In this document: positions 42,210 to 51,211 of the stretch, piece by piece | Layout: the number at the start of each line of letters is the position of its first letter | Numbering within the stretch: position 1 is the stretch's first letter | From: JACTOJ01 sp032335695 | GTDB lineage: Bacteria; Bacillota; Clostridia; Clostridiales; Clostridiaceae | Assembly: GCF_032335695.1 (NCBI RefSeq) | Contig: NZ_JACTOJ010000014.1 | Span: 58,530 to 122,529, forward strand | Direction: 5' to 3' | DNA length: 64,000 nt | Notes under the pieces: generated by a model | Told to the model about the DNA's origin: nothing | The model's database searches: none | Seen by the model: the letters and a program-made list of their open reading frames with translations, nothing else | Made by a program: the position numbers and the translations under genes

Positions 42210-43583
42210 TTACATATAGACCTTTCCTGGATTTAAAATTCCTTTTTCGTCCAAAGCTTTTTTGATTTTTTTCATATATTCTAAATTCGTTTTGTCTGTC
42301 ACTGCTTCAAAGTAAGGCTTTTTAGTAAGTCCTATTCCATGCTCCCCAGAAGGAAGTCCATTAAGTTCTTTACTTTTTTCATACAAAGCCTTAAGTAAAA
42401 TATCAGACTTATAGTGCCAAAGCTCCTCCTCCATGCCGTTTCTAATTACACAAAGATGTATATTACCATCTCCAGCATGGCCAAAGCTAGTCATTTTTAT
42501 GCCGTATTCCTTTTCCGCTTCCTTAGTAAAATTAATAAATTCTTCAGACTTATCTATTGGAACTACAATATCTATAGGTTCTTGCTCTGATACCGCCTCT
42601 ACAGCTGTAACCAATGCTCCTCTTATTTTCCAGGTATTTTCAATAAGCTCCTTGCTGTCTAGCAAAATAAAATCTAATGCTCCATTCTCAAAGGCCACCT
42701 TTTTGACTTTTAAATAATTATTTTTTATCTCGCTTTCTTCATCTCCGTCAAAGGTCAATAATATATAAGCTTCGCCTTTATGTGTAGGAAATTCTATTTT
42801 CAAATAGTTTTCAGCATTGGCTATAACATCTCTTTCCACAAATTCTATAGCCGTAGCATTTGCATTGCTCTTTATAACCTTTATTACAGCTTCTATACCT
42901 TTCTTCAAGGTATCAAAAGGTACAAGAACGCTTATGCTTTTCTTAGGTTTTGGAACAAGCTTTAATATAGCCTTGGTTACTACAGCTAATGTACCCTCTG
43001 AACCTATTACAAGATCTTTTATATCAAGTCCAGAGCTGTTCTTTCTAATCTTACCGCCTAAGTTTAGAATGTCCCCATTAGCTAAAACTACCTTAAGTCC
43101 TAATACATAGTCTCTTGTAACTCCATATTTCACAGCTCTCATGCCACCTGCATTGGTGCTTATATTTCCTCCAATGGAAGCAAATTTTTCACCTGGATCT
43201 GGAGGGTAAAAAAGTCCTCTTTCTTCCACATAGCTTTGAAGCTCCTTAAGTAAAACTCCCGGTTCTACTGTTACTGTAAGTGTATTTTCATCCAGCTCTA
43301 ATATATTATTCATTAGAGATAGATCTAAAACTATTCCTCCATTAACAGGGACTGTTGCTCCAACCATACCTGTGCCTGCTCCTCTTGGGGTTATATAAAT
43401 ATTGTTGTCATAGGCAAACTTCATTAAATTGCTTATTTCCTCAGTACTTATGGGAAATACCACCGCATCTGCAAAGCCTTTAACTCTCATCAATCCGTCG
43501 CTTAAATATTTCTCTTCCACATCAGCTTGAAGCTTTACTCTCGATGCATCTCCTACTATATTATATAAATCATCAATTCTCAT
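42210..43583 (-). CDS. FAD-binding oxidoreductase, GlcD/D-lactate dehydrogenase type
   Basis: 457 aa, usual length. The PCMH-type FAD-binding domain has ITPRGAGTGMVGATVPVNGG and IGGNISTNAGGMRAVKYGV; the C-terminal domain has SFGHAGDGNIHLCV with the active-site His and the end SGEHGIGLTKKPY. Oxidises 2-hydroxy acids such as glycolate or D-lactate; in anaerobes related proteins partner with electron-transfer flavoproteins, none of which is encoded here. It follows metI by 76 bp, most of which is a MITE-like element (43612-43659), so co-transcription with the methionine operon is possible but not certain. Confidence 0.9.
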   Translation of the reverse strand: MRIDDLYNIVGDASRVKLQADVEEKYLSDGLMRVKGFADAVVFPISTEEISNLMKFAYDNNIYITPRGAGTGMVGATVPVNGGIVLDLSLMNNILELDENTLTVTVEPGVLLKELQSYVEERGLFYPPDPGEKFASIGGNISTNAGGMRAVKYGVTRDYVLGLKVVLANGDILNLGGKIRKNSSGLDIKDLVIGSEGTLAVVTKAILKLVPKPKKSISVLVPFDTLKKGIEAVIKVIKSNANATAIEFVERDVIANAENYLKIEFPTHKGEAYILLTFDGDEESEIKNNYLKVKKVAFENGALDFILLDSKELIENTWKIRGALVTAVEAVSEQEPIDIVVPIDKSEEFINFTKEAEKEYGIKMTSFGHAGDGNIHLCVIRNGMEEELWHYKSDILLKALYEKSKELNGLPSGEHGIGLTKKPYFEAVTDKTNLEYMKKIKKALDEKGILNPGKVYM

Positions 43584-43611
43584 AAAAATGCCTCCTAATT
43601 GCAGCTATTTT

Positions 43612-43659
43612 AGCTCTGTTTAGATGGATTTTGATTTTTGCACTGTATAAAACATAGCT
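43612..43659. repeat. degenerate MITE-like element between metI and the FAD-oxidase gene
   Basis: Ends AGCTCTGTTTAGAT and ATAAAACATAGCT resemble the arms of the 51-bp palindrome; the middle is scrambled. It begins at the metI stop codon. Confidence 0.4.
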
Positions 43660-44322
43660 CTATTTTTTGGTAAGTACACCAGCTATTCTATCTCCTATAA
43701 GCTGTATTATTTGCACAAGCACTATCAAAATCACAACAGTAACTAGCATAACACCTGTTTCATATCTATAATATCCGTATCTTATAGCTAAATCTCCTAT
43801 ACCTCCGCCTCCAACTATGCCCGCCATAGCTGAATATCCAATAAGACTTACTAAGGTAACTGTTATAGCTCTTATGATTCCAGGAAAGGCCTCCACTAAA
43901 AGCACATCAAATAATATAATTCTAAGCTTTGCTCCAGAGGCTATAGCTGCTTCTAAAATCCCTTTATCCACTTCGTTAAAAGCACCTTCCGCAAGTCTTG
44001 CAAAAAAAGCTATGGAAGCAATAGTAAGAGGCACTGAAGCAGCTTCAGGTCCTATACTTGTACCAATTATTTGTTTAGTAAAAGGTATAAGCACCACTAA
44101 TAATATTACAAAGGGCAGGGAACGAACTATATTGATTACTACTCCTGCAATTGTATTTATTAATCTATTCTTGAAAAACAATTTGCTGGAGGTTAAATAT
44201 AGCAGCAGTCCTAATAATCCCCCTACAATTATTGATAGAACAATAGCTATCCCTATCATATTTAAGGAATCTAAAACCGCCTGTCCTAATTCATCTTTTA
44301 ATATGTCTAATGTACTATCCAA
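43660..44322 (-). CDS. metI: methionine ABC transporter permease
   Basis: 220 aa, five membrane helices. The EAA loop for contact with MetN is EAAIASGAKLRIILFDVLLVEA. The family opening motif ALDSLNMIGIAIVLSIIVGGLLG and the end VTVVILIVLVQIIQLIGDRIA match MetI. It overlaps metN by 8 bp. With MetN and MetQ it imports L- or D-methionine, and sometimes its keto/sulfoxide forms. Confidence 0.93.
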   Translation of the reverse strand: MDSTLDILKDELGQAVLDSLNMIGIAIVLSIIVGGLLGLLLYLTSSKLFFKNRLINTIAGVVINIVRSLPFVILLVVLIPFTKQIIGTSIGPEAASVPLTIASIAFFARLAEGAFNEVDKGILEAAIASGAKLRIILFDVLLVEAFPGIIRAITVTLVSLIGYSAMAGIVGGGGIGDLAIRYGYYRYETGVMLVTVVILIVLVQIIQLIGDRIAGVLTKK

Positions 44323-45346
44323 CGTTCTTCACCTCTTCTTTGCTTAATACTTCCTCAAGTTCAGAAACATTTTCTCTTATATACTCCTTAGCTCTGCTTA
44401 ACTCATCCTTTTCTCCCACCAGATTTATAATGAGTATTCCTAAAGCTTTATTCTGGATGTATTCTATCTTTCCGTGGATTATGCTTATATTTATATTAAA
44501 ATTCTTGGCTGCAGAGGATATCACCGGCTCAAGACTTTTATCTCCTCTATAATACACCTTTAAAAGCTCTCCCTGCTGCAGAGCTTCCTGTATTTTTTCA
44601 GGAAGCTGAAGATTTAAATTTTTATTTATTAAGGATTTTGTAATTTCATGACTTGGATGAGCAAATATTGAGTATACATCATTTTTTTCAATTACCTCTC
44701 CACTGCTCATTACTGCCATCTTATGAAAAAGCTTTTTAGCCACTTCCATTTCATGAGTAATAAAAACTATGGTTATTCCATATTTATTATTTATCACTTT
44801 AAGCAAGTCCAAAATTTCATCAGTGCTTTCCAAATCTAAGGCAGAAGTTGCCTCATCACAAAGAAGTATCTCTGGATTATTAGCTATAGCTCTTGCTATT
44901 CCAACCCTCTGCTTTTGGCCACCGCTTAAATTTGCAGGATAGAAATTTGCTTTATCCTCAAGAGAAACTAGCCTTAATAGCTCCATTACTCTTTCTTTTC
45001 TATCTGCCTTTTTATAGCCATTGGCTTTAAGCATGAATTCTATATTTTCATAAACAGTTTTTCCGCTTATTAGATTAAAATGCTGAAATATCATACCAAT
45101 TCTTAACCTTACTTGTCTCAGCTTTTCTCCCTTAAGCTCAGTTATGTCCACTCCATCTATAAATACCTGCCCGTTGGTAGGCCTTTGCAGAAGATTTATT
45201 GTTCTTACCAAGGTGCTTTTTCCTGCACCACTAAAGCCTACTATGCCATAGATTTCTCCTTTTTCTATTTTTAAGTTCACGTTTTTCACTGCTTCAACTT
45301 TACTTTTACCATTAAAAGTAACAGATACATCTCTTAATTCAATCAT
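44315..45346 (-). CDS. metN: methionine ABC transporter ATP-binding protein
   Basis: 343 aa from the ATG at 45346, with GGGGGTG about 5 nt upstream; a longer reading to 45400 is unsupported. Walker A GFSGAGKSTLV, signature LSGGQKQRVGIARA, Walker B ILLCDEATSALD, switch His in FITHEMEV. The C-terminal 95 residues form the NIL regulatory domain, which binds methionine and inhibits transport (trans-inhibition). Overlaps metI. Confidence 0.95.
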   Translation of the reverse strand: MIELRDVSVTFNGKSKVEAVKNVNLKIEKGEIYGIVGFSGAGKSTLVRTINLLQRPTNGQVFIDGVDITELKGEKLRQVRLRIGMIFQHFNLISGKTVYENIEFMLKANGYKKADRKERVMELLRLVSLEDKANFYPANLSGGQKQRVGIARAIANNPEILLCDEATSALDLESTDEILDLLKVINNKYGITIVFITHEMEVAKKLFHKMAVMSSGEVIEKNDVYSIFAHPSHEITKSLINKNLNLQLPEKIQEALQQGELLKVYYRGDKSLEPVISSAAKNFNINISIIHGKIEYIQNKALGILIINLVGEKDELSRAKEYIRENVSELEEVLSKEEVKNVG

Positions 45347-45416
45347 TTTGCACCCCCAAAAGCTTAATAATGCAAAACATTGTGCTAAAATACTTTGCAC
45401 AATGTTTTATAAATAG

Positions 45417-46265
45417 CTATTTGCTGTTATTTGTATACCATTCTGGTTTATCAAAAGATTTAAAAATACCCTTAGGATCTTCTATGGCATCCCTAAATTC
45501 CTTAGATTGAACTGCTTCTTTTAGATCTTTTCCTAATTGTTTATCTAAATCCTCTGTTCTCACTGCTACCACGTTTTTGTAGTTTTCTGCTAATTTTTCT
45601 GTTTTTAAAGCTTTTGAAAGATCAAGACCGGAAGCAATAGCAAAGTTTCCTGTTATCACTGCTATGTCTACACTGTCAAGAGTTCTTGGCAGCTGAGCTG
45701 CTTCTACGGCAACAAATTTTAAATTTTTCTTATTCTCTGTTACATCTTTTTCTGTGGCCTTTGTCTGGTCTATATCAGCCTTGATTTTTATAAGTCCCTG
45801 CACCTGAAGAAGTGTAAGAGCCCTTGCTAAATTTGAAGCATCATTTGGTATGGCAACTTGAGCGCCGTCCTTCAAATCATCCAAAGATTTGATTTTGTTT
45901 GAAAATATGCCCATACCTGCTGTAGGTACACTTATTACTGGTGATATACTTAAATTATTATCTTTTGCAAATTTATTAAGATAAGCGGTATGCTGAAAAA
46001 GGTTAGCATCTATTTCTTTGTTCGCTAAAGCCTTATCTGGAAGTACATAATCGCTGAATTCCTTAGTGGTTACTTTATAGCCCTTCTTTTCCAGTGCTGG
46101 TGCTATGGCCTTTTTAACCATATCCCCATAAGGTCCAGGACATACTCCTATAACTATTTTTTTAGTAGCTTTGTCACCTTCGGATTTCTTACTTGAACAT
46201 CCTGCCACTGCGAATGTCATTGTTAATGCTAATAATGCCCCCAATATCTTTTTTGTTTTATTCAT
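45417..46265 (-). CDS. metQ: methionine-binding lipoprotein
   Basis: 282 aa. Signal peptide with lipobox: KILGALLALTMTFAVAGCSS, so Cys23 is lipidated and the protein is anchored outside the membrane. NlpA/MetQ family signatures follow: KIVIGVCPGPYGDMV, ANLFQHTAYLNKFAKD, and VAIPNDASNLARALTLLQ. Typical MetQ length. It precedes metN by 70 bp and supplies substrate to MetNI. Confidence 0.95.
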   Translation of the reverse strand: MNKTKKILGALLALTMTFAVAGCSSKKSEGDKATKKIVIGVCPGPYGDMVKKAIAPALEKKGYKVTTKEFSDYVLPDKALANKEIDANLFQHTAYLNKFAKDNNLSISPVISVPTAGMGIFSNKIKSLDDLKDGAQVAIPNDASNLARALTLLQVQGLIKIKADIDQTKATEKDVTENKKNLKFVAVEAAQLPRTLDSVDIAVITGNFAIASGLDLSKALKTEKLAENYKNVVAVRTEDLDKQLGKDLKEAVQSKEFRDAIEDPKGIFKSFDKPEWYTNNSK

Positions 46266-46285
46266 TTAAATCCCCCCGATTTATA

Positions 46286-47437
46286 TTACTTTTTTAGTTT
46301 TTTTAGTCTGTTTAATGCTTCTATCAGTGTTTCCTCTTTTTTAGCAAAGTGAAATCTTATATAATTTGTAACTGGCTCTCTGAAAAAGCTGGATCCTGGC
46401 ACTGCTGCCACTCCTATTTCCTTAGCCAGCAATTTGCAAAATTCATAATCATCCTTTTCCCCGAATTCCGAAATATCCACAAGCACATAATAAGCGCCTT
46501 GAGGTTCATAATATTTAAGTCCTATTTCATCTAAGCCATCTAAAAACAGCTTTCTTTTTCTTTCATAAAGCTCTGACAGCTCATCATAATAGTCCTGTCC
46601 AAGGTCAAGTCCTGCAAGTGCGGCTTTTTGAAGTGGTGCTGCTGCTCCCACCGTTAAAAAGTCATGCACCTTCTTGCAATTATCTATTACCTCCTTGGAA
46701 GCAATTATATAGCCAAGCCTCCAGCCGGTTATGGAATAAGTCTTAGATAAGGAGCTGCAGGAAATTGTTCTCTCAAACATGCCTGGAAGAGAGGATAGAT
46801 AAGTATGCTTATTAGGTTTATAAACTATATGCTCATAAACCTCATCGGTTATCACATAGGTATCATATTCCTTTGCCAAATCAGCTATATACTCTAATTC
46901 CTCTTTTGTAAATACCTTTCCCACAGGATTTGATGGATTGCATAATATAAGTGCCTTCGGATTTTGTTTAAAGGCATTTCTTAGCTCTTCTCTATCAAAA
47001 TTAAATTTAGGCGGTATCAAAGGTACATATATAGGCTCTGCCCCCGACAAAATTGCATCTGCAGTATAATTTTCATAAAAAGGTGAAAATACTATAACCT
47101 TGTCTCCAGGATTGCAGACAGAGAGCATAGCTGTCATCATAGCTTCCGTGCTTCCACAGGTGACTACAATATTTTCTTCTGGATTTATATCAATTCCCAT
47201 AAAATTTTTCTGTTTTTTAGCAAGCTTTTCTCTAAATTCTGTAGATCCCCAAGTTATTTCATACTGATGAGGCCCTTCATCAGCAGCTTTTTTAAGTGCA
47301 TCGATCAACTCCCTAGGCGGATCAAAGTCTGGAAACCCTTGAGAAAGATTAATAGCTCCATACTGATTAGCAACTCTCGTCATCTTTCTAATTATGGATT
47401 CTGTGAACCAATCCAGCCTATCACTAAGTTGTTTCAT
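46286..47437 (-). CDS. PLP-dependent aminotransferase, class I (methionine/aromatic type)
   Basis: 383 aa, fold type I. NLSQGFPDFDPPRELIDAL, ITWGSTEFREKLA, CGSTEAMMTA, LCNPSNPVGKVF, and the PLP lysine in SLSKTYSITGWRLGY are clear. This start pattern is typical of the KAT/methionine aminotransferase group (YbdL, MtnE-like). As first gene of the methionine-uptake operon, 21 bp before metQ, it probably interconverts methionine and 2-keto-4-methylthiobutyrate. The promoter at 47495-47522 is good and no riboswitch is seen. Confidence 0.9.
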   Translation of the reverse strand: MKQLSDRLDWFTESIIRKMTRVANQYGAINLSQGFPDFDPPRELIDALKKAADEGPHQYEITWGSTEFREKLAKKQKNFMGIDINPEENIVVTCGSTEAMMTAMLSVCNPGDKVIVFSPFYENYTADAILSGAEPIYVPLIPPKFNFDREELRNAFKQNPKALILCNPSNPVGKVFTKEELEYIADLAKEYDTYVITDEVYEHIVYKPNKHTYLSSLPGMFERTISCSSLSKTYSITGWRLGYIIASKEVIDNCKKVHDFLTVGAAAPLQKAALAGLDLGQDYYDELSELYERKRKLFLDGLDEIGLKYYEPQGAYYVLVDISEFGEKDDYEFCKLLAKEIGVAAVPGSSFFREPVTNYIRFHFAKKEETLIEALNRLKKLKK

Positions 47438-47494
47438 TTAAGTCCCCCCCTATAATTTTAAAAATACGTAATTCCTACTATTCCTATAATATTT

Positions 47495-47522
47495 ATTATA
47501 TTATCTTATTGTCATTTGTCAA
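47495..47522 (-). promoter_or_regulatory. promoter of the aminotransferase-metQNI operon
   Basis: TTGACA (47517-47522), 16-bp spacer, TATAAT (47495-47500) on the minus strand, about 60 bp before the start codon, so the 5' leader is too short for an S-box or T-box. Confidence 0.7.
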
Positions 47523-47592
47523 ATGTTTTTTTTGATATATTTTTATGGAAACCAATACATTTTTGCCTTTTTCATAATTGACTTCAATTTTT

Positions 47593-47623
47593 GCTATGTT
47601 CTAAATCAGTATTGATTTTTACA
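47593..47623. repeat. MITE-like half element
   Basis: GCTATGTTCTAAATCAGTAT then TGATTTTTACA: one arm plus loop of the palindrome family, between the methionine operon and the isocitrate dehydrogenase terminator. Confidence 0.5.
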
Positions 47624-47626
47624 ATG

Positions 47627-47669
47627 AAAAAGAGACCAGCAAGGGAATAAAAATCCATTGCTGGTCTCT
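47627..47669 (-). terminator. terminator of the isocitrate dehydrogenase gene
   Basis: AGAGACCAGCAA and TTGCTGGTCTCT, a perfect 12-bp stem, followed by TTTTTC on the minus strand. Confidence 0.9.
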
Positions 47670-47684
47670 AAGGTATTTATAATA

Positions 47685-48692
47685 TTACTCTATGCTGTTA
47701 AATACTTCTATAAGCTTATCTGTATATGCCTTTGTTCCTAGATCTCCACCTAAATCTGTAGTTACTGATTTGCCTTCTTCAAGCACTATTGAAATAGCTT
47801 TTTCAATTTTATAAGCAGCATCGCTCTCACCTAAGTATCTTAACATCTGCACAGCTGAAAGCATCATAGCTGTAGGATTGGCAATATCCTTTCCTGCTAT
47901 AGTAGGCGCGCTGCCATGTATAGCTTCAAATACAGCTATATCTTTACCAAGATTTGCTCCTGGTGCTACTCCTAGTCCACCTACAAGTCCAGCACACAAA
48001 TCAGAAACTATGTCACCGTAAAGATTAGGAAGCACAAGCACATCATAGGCTTCTGGTCTTTGCACTAAATTCATGCACATTGCATCTACAATAAGATCTT
48101 CAAATTCTATTTCTGGGTATTCCTTTGCAATATCTCTAGCTATATCAAGAAACATTCCATCAGTACATTTCATAATATTAGCTTTATGTACAGCTGTAAC
48201 CTTTTTTCTTCCTTCCTTTTTTGCATACTCGAATGCATATCTTATTATTCTTTCACAGCCTTTTCTTGTAAATATCTTTATGCTCTCAGCTGCATCCTCG
48301 CCAACCATATGCTCTACTCCTGCATATAAGTCCTCTGTATTTTCTCTCACTATAACAAGATCTACATTTTCATACCTTGAAGGTATACCTTTATAAGTTT
48401 TAGCTGGTCTAACATTTGCGTATAAATCAAATTTCTTTCTTAAAGCTACATTTACGCTTCTAAAACCTTTTCCTACAGGTGTTGTTATAGGTCCTTTAAG
48501 AGCAACACCATTCTTGCTTATAGACTCTAAAACTCTATCTGGTAATGGAGTGCCGTATTCCTCTATCATAGCTTCCCCAGCTTCTTGTATATCCCAGTTA
48601 ATTTTTACTCCTGATGCATCTATAAGTTTTTTAGCGGCATAGGCTACTTCTGGACCAATTCCGTCCCCAGGTATTAAAGTTACGTTGTACAT
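47685..48692 (-). CDS. NAD-dependent isocitrate dehydrogenase (isocitrate/isopropylmalate dehydrogenase family)
   Basis: 335 aa from the ATG at 48692, with AAAGGAGG upstream; an ORF extension to 48797 lacks support. VTLIPGDGIGPEV, RSVNVALRKKFDLYANVRP, RENTEDLYAG and the NAD-site HGSAPTIAGKDIANPTAM are visible. The Asn-Val-Ala-Leu-Arg substrate loop and DLYANVRP are of the isocitrate rather than isopropylmalate type. It oxidises isocitrate to 2-oxoglutarate, supplying glutamate in clostridia with an incomplete TCA cycle. No citrate synthase or aconitase gene is next to it. Confidence 0.88.
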   Translation of the reverse strand: MYNVTLIPGDGIGPEVAYAAKKLIDASGVKINWDIQEAGEAMIEEYGTPLPDRVLESISKNGVALKGPITTPVGKGFRSVNVALRKKFDLYANVRPAKTYKGIPSRYENVDLVIVRENTEDLYAGVEHMVGEDAAESIKIFTRKGCERIIRYAFEYAKKEGRKKVTAVHKANIMKCTDGMFLDIARDIAKEYPEIEFEDLIVDAMCMNLVQRPEAYDVLVLPNLYGDIVSDLCAGLVGGLGVAPGANLGKDIAVFEAIHGSAPTIAGKDIANPTAMMLSAVQMLRYLGESDAAYKIEKAISIVLEEGKSVTTDLGGDLGTKAYTDKLIEVFNSIE

Positions 48693-48828
48693 GAAATGAT
48701 TCCTCCTTTGAAAATTTAAAAATTTTATTGCATAATTATTAGTAAAAACTTTATTGTAGACTATTATAACATATAGTTTGATAAAATTCTGTAACATATT
48801 AAAGAATTAAAGCATTGTTTTTTATAAA

Positions 48829-48859
48829 TAAAAAAACCAGAGTATAAACTCCAGTTTTT
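48829..48859 (-). terminator. probable terminator of the acyltransferase gene
   Basis: AACCAGAGT and ACTCCAGTT arms with two mismatches, followed by a run of seven T on the minus strand, 12 bp after the stop. Confidence 0.5.
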
Positions 48860-48870
48860 ATCCGCTATTT

Positions 48871-49599
48871 CTAATTATCTTGATTTTTTTCTAGTTCCTG
48901 GGCGATCTTTTCTCTTACCAATTCAGCCAAATGAGCTTTTTGCTCTTTATCCAGAGCATTTACATCTATTGGCTTTAATATGGACATTGTTATAGTGGCA
49001 GGCTTCAGCTTTCCTTTATTTTCTTCAAACACTTTGAAGGTGTTATCCAAAACTATTGGAACTAATGGTGCGTTTGCCTTTAAAGCCATCTTCATGCTGC
49101 CCTTCTTAAATTCCCCTAATTTGTGGCTCTTGCTTCTAGTTCCCTCTGGGAATATAAGCATGCTATAACCTGCATTTACATTGTCAATACCTTGATTTAT
49201 TGCTTTTAAGGATTCCCTTATATTTTCTCTATCGATGAATACACAATGCATATCCTTCATCCAGGTACGCAATATAGGAATCTTTAATATTTCTTTCTTA
49301 GCTATAAATCCAAGCTGCTTGTTTAGCACTGCCATAGGTATAAAGAAATCTGCATTTCCCTGATGATTGGATACAAACATACAATTTCCTTCTGGAAGAT
49401 TTTCTTTTCCTTTAAGCTTTACCTTTATGCCAAGCACTTTCAGCATATAGCTAGCCCACCAATTGGTTATTTTATATACGTGCCTATCATATTTTTCTTG
49501 AGTCCTAGCAGCGGTTCTTTTTAGGATAAATAGATATAATCTAAGCAGCAATGTGAATATAAGCAATATTATGGAATAAATATATCTTAATATGTACAT
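48871..49599 (-). CDS. plsC: 1-acyl-sn-glycerol-3-phosphate acyltransferase
   Basis: 242 aa. N-terminal membrane helix (IYSIILLIFTLLLRLYLFIL), then the catalytic HX4D motif (SNHQGNADF) and the FPEGTRSKS substrate-binding motif of the LPLAT/PlsC family. It adds the second acyl chain in phosphatidic-acid synthesis at the membrane. Transcribed alone on the minus strand. The overall pattern is standard. Confidence 0.92.
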   Translation of the reverse strand: MYILRYIYSIILLIFTLLLRLYLFILKRTAARTQEKYDRHVYKITNWWASYMLKVLGIKVKLKGKENLPEGNCMFVSNHQGNADFFIPMAVLNKQLGFIAKKEILKIPILRTWMKDMHCVFIDRENIRESLKAINQGIDNVNAGYSMLIFPEGTRSKSHKLGEFKKGSMKMALKANAPLVPIVLDNTFKVFEENKGKLKPATITMSILKPIDVNALDKEQKAHLAELVREKIAQELEKNQDN

Positions 49600-49685
49600 T
49601 CTTACAAACGTTATCTGCAGCTATGCGCTCTAGATAGCGTCCCTCACTCCCCTTTCCAGTATCATATATATTTTTTAGTTCCCTA

Positions 49686-49726
49686 GGTTCTGTTTTAAAT
49701 CGTTGATATTACATTAAAACATAGCC
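49686..49726. repeat. MITE-like element, internally deleted
   Basis: GGTTCTGTTTTAAATCG at one end and ATTAAAACATAGCC at the other, 41 bp; centre lost compared with the 51-bp form. Confidence 0.55.
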
Positions 49727-49834
49727 TATCCTTAGCACTATAATTATACCAAAATATTCATATTATATCTATGTATTAAGGTTAACTTTTCTCACATAAA
49801 TATTTAGCTTTCATTTTTTCTTTGTTTTATGCTT

Positions 49835-49861
49835 AAAAGGAGAGTGAACAAGACACTCTCC
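49835..49861 (-). terminator. terminator of the holin-like gene
   Basis: GGAGAGTG and CACTCTCC arms with a 7-nt loop, followed by TTTT on the minus strand. Confidence 0.85.
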
Positions 49862-49867
49862 CAGCAT

Positions 49868-50251
49868 TTATTTTCCAGCATTAATATATCCCACAGTAGT
49901 TTTTATTAAATTGAAGATTTCCTCATCCGTAACCGTGAGTCCTGCTTTTTTAAGTTCACTTTCTATAAATTCTAATGCCTTGGTATGCTTAGTAGCTCCA
50001 TCCCAGGCCATTTCCTTTCCAAGCTGTTCTGCCCTATACACCGCATCTTTAATGATTTGCTTGGCTTTTTCTTCATTTTCCTTGCCCATAAGCTCAATTG
50101 CCCTATTTTCTTCCTTACTTTTAAACTCCAATATTTTATTATAAAAAGAATTTTTATCTTCCTTCATGACTTTTATCTGTCTACCAATATATCCTGCTAT
50201 ACTCAAAATTATTATAGATATAACATAGGCTGCAATCTGATTTATATCCAT
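49868..50251 (-). CDS. LL-H family phage holin-like protein
   Basis: 127 aa from the ATG at 50251 (spacing of about 10 nt from TTAGGGG); the ATG at 50260 lies too close to that site. One N-terminal membrane helix (IAAYVISIIILSIAGYIG), then a charged coiled-coil, then the conserved end KALEFIESELKKAGL and DEEIFNLIKTTVGYINAG, as in LL-H-type holins. Phage-structural neighbours are absent, so it is a solitary holin, possibly domesticated. It is divergent from a secreted peptidoglycan-binding protein, which could suggest a link to wall release. Confidence 0.75.
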   Translation of the reverse strand: MDINQIAAYVISIIILSIAGYIGRQIKVMKEDKNSFYNKILEFKSKEENRAIELMGKENEEKAKQIIKDAVYRAEQLGKEMAWDGATKHTKALEFIESELKKAGLTVTDEEIFNLIKTTVGYINAGK

Positions 50252-50413
50252 ATTCTTCATCCCCTAATTGTTATTATTTAGCAAAATATTTTATTGCTAA
50301 TATAATAATAGTCAGTCTTTTACACTATGGTTACTGAAATTTTGTGTTATTTGAACTAAAACATATTTTGTAATATAATGATTGTATACCAATTTTTGTA
50401 AAGGGGTGTTCAT

Positions 50414-51097
50414 ATGAATATAAAGTTAAAAAACTTAGCATTAACTCTGTTAGCTGCCACCTTTATTTCAGCAACTCCTACTTTTGCCTCTGCTAAAACT
50501 ACTCACACATTAAAGCAGCTGACTTTGGCAAACAGAAAACTCATCAGCACCAAGATTAAGCCTCAGATTTCCAGCGAAAATGTTATTCATCTAGCTAGAG
50601 TCAATGTAAAAATCTACACATACTCAAATGCACCTAAGGACGTAAAGAAAAATTATGAAGTAAAGTGCAAATTCAATAATATCAGGCCCTTAGATACGGA
50701 TATGATTATGGTAAAATCAGATTCTAGCATTGATAACTCTCTAGCAACTGCTTCCGATACCCTTTCTCCAGGTCAAGTTGACTATGTAGATGTTTATTAC
50801 TTTAGGGACTCAGGCAGCATAGAGACAGCAGCCCACCAAAGAAATACTGACATTTATTATATTGGCTATGCAACTGTTCATAGAGATTATGTTGGATACG
50901 GTCACATAACCAGCGGTGATGCTGTGTATACGGCTCAATCTCTTTTAGTAAATGATAAATACTATTTAGCTATCGATGGTTTATTTGGACCAGATACAAA
51001 TTATTTTGTAAAGCTGTTCCAAGGAAATAAAAATTTGTCTCAAGATGGTATAGTAGGTCCTCAAACTTGGTATAGCTTACTTGGAATGTTGGCTTAA
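50414..51097 (+). CDS. secreted protein with C-terminal peptidoglycan-binding domain
   Basis: 227 aa. Signal peptide IKLKNLALTLLAATFISATP with Ala-X-Ala cleavage near residue 25. The middle part (about 50-160) is beta-rich, with DYVDVYYFRDSGSI, and unfamiliar. The last 65 residues are a PG_binding_1-type fold: LLVNDKYYLAIDGLFGPDT then DGIVGPQTWYSLLGML, with the typical DG.FG..T pair. A GGGGTG site precedes the ATG. Probably binds the cell wall; no catalytic domain seen. The toxin at 62843-63919 has a similar binding domain. Confidence 0.82.
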   Translation: MNIKLKNLALTLLAATFISATPTFASAKTTHTLKQLTLANRKLISTKIKPQISSENVIHLARVNVKIYTYSNAPKDVKKNYEVKCKFNNIRPLDTDMIMVKSDSSIDNSLATASDTLSPGQVDYVDVYYFRDSGSIETAAHQRNTDIYYIGYATVHRDYVGYGHITSGDAVYTAQSLLVNDKYYLAIDGLFGPDTNYFVKLFQGNKNLSQDGIVGPQTWYSLLGMLA

Positions 51098-51120
51098 TAC
51101 TATCCTTTCAAAATATGGCC

Positions 51121-51175
51121 AAATTAAAATAGACATGCAGTCAAATTTTCCTATTGCTACATGCCTATTTTAATT
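51121..51175. terminator. bidirectional terminator between converging secreted-protein genes
   Basis: AAATTAAAATAG-x-CATG and CATG-x-CTATTTTAATTT, an imperfect but long stem with A and T runs on both sides. Confidence 0.75.
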
Positions 51176-51178
51176 TGT

Positions 51179-51211
51179 GGCTAGATCTTAAATCAATGCT
51201 GGTTTTTACTA
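51179..51211. repeat. MITE-like half element overlapping a gene end
   Basis: GGCTAGATCTTAAATCAATG then CTGGTTTTTACT. It overlaps the last codons and stop of the 51193-51588 gene, which therefore ends inside the element. Confidence 0.5.

Noticed and set aside
43817..44347. 176-aa plus-strand frame inside metI
   Set aside because: Antisense shadow of an intact permease gene with EAA loop.
45347..47520. S-box, T-box or other riboswitch before the methionine operon
   Set aside because: The promoter lies about 60 bp before the first gene and the metQ/metN gaps contain no conserved riboswitch elements.
47685..48692. leuB (3-isopropylmalate dehydrogenase)
   Set aside because: The substrate loop NVALRKKFDLYANVRP and RENTEDLYAG fit NAD-isocitrate dehydrogenase, and the gene is 29 kb away from leuCD.
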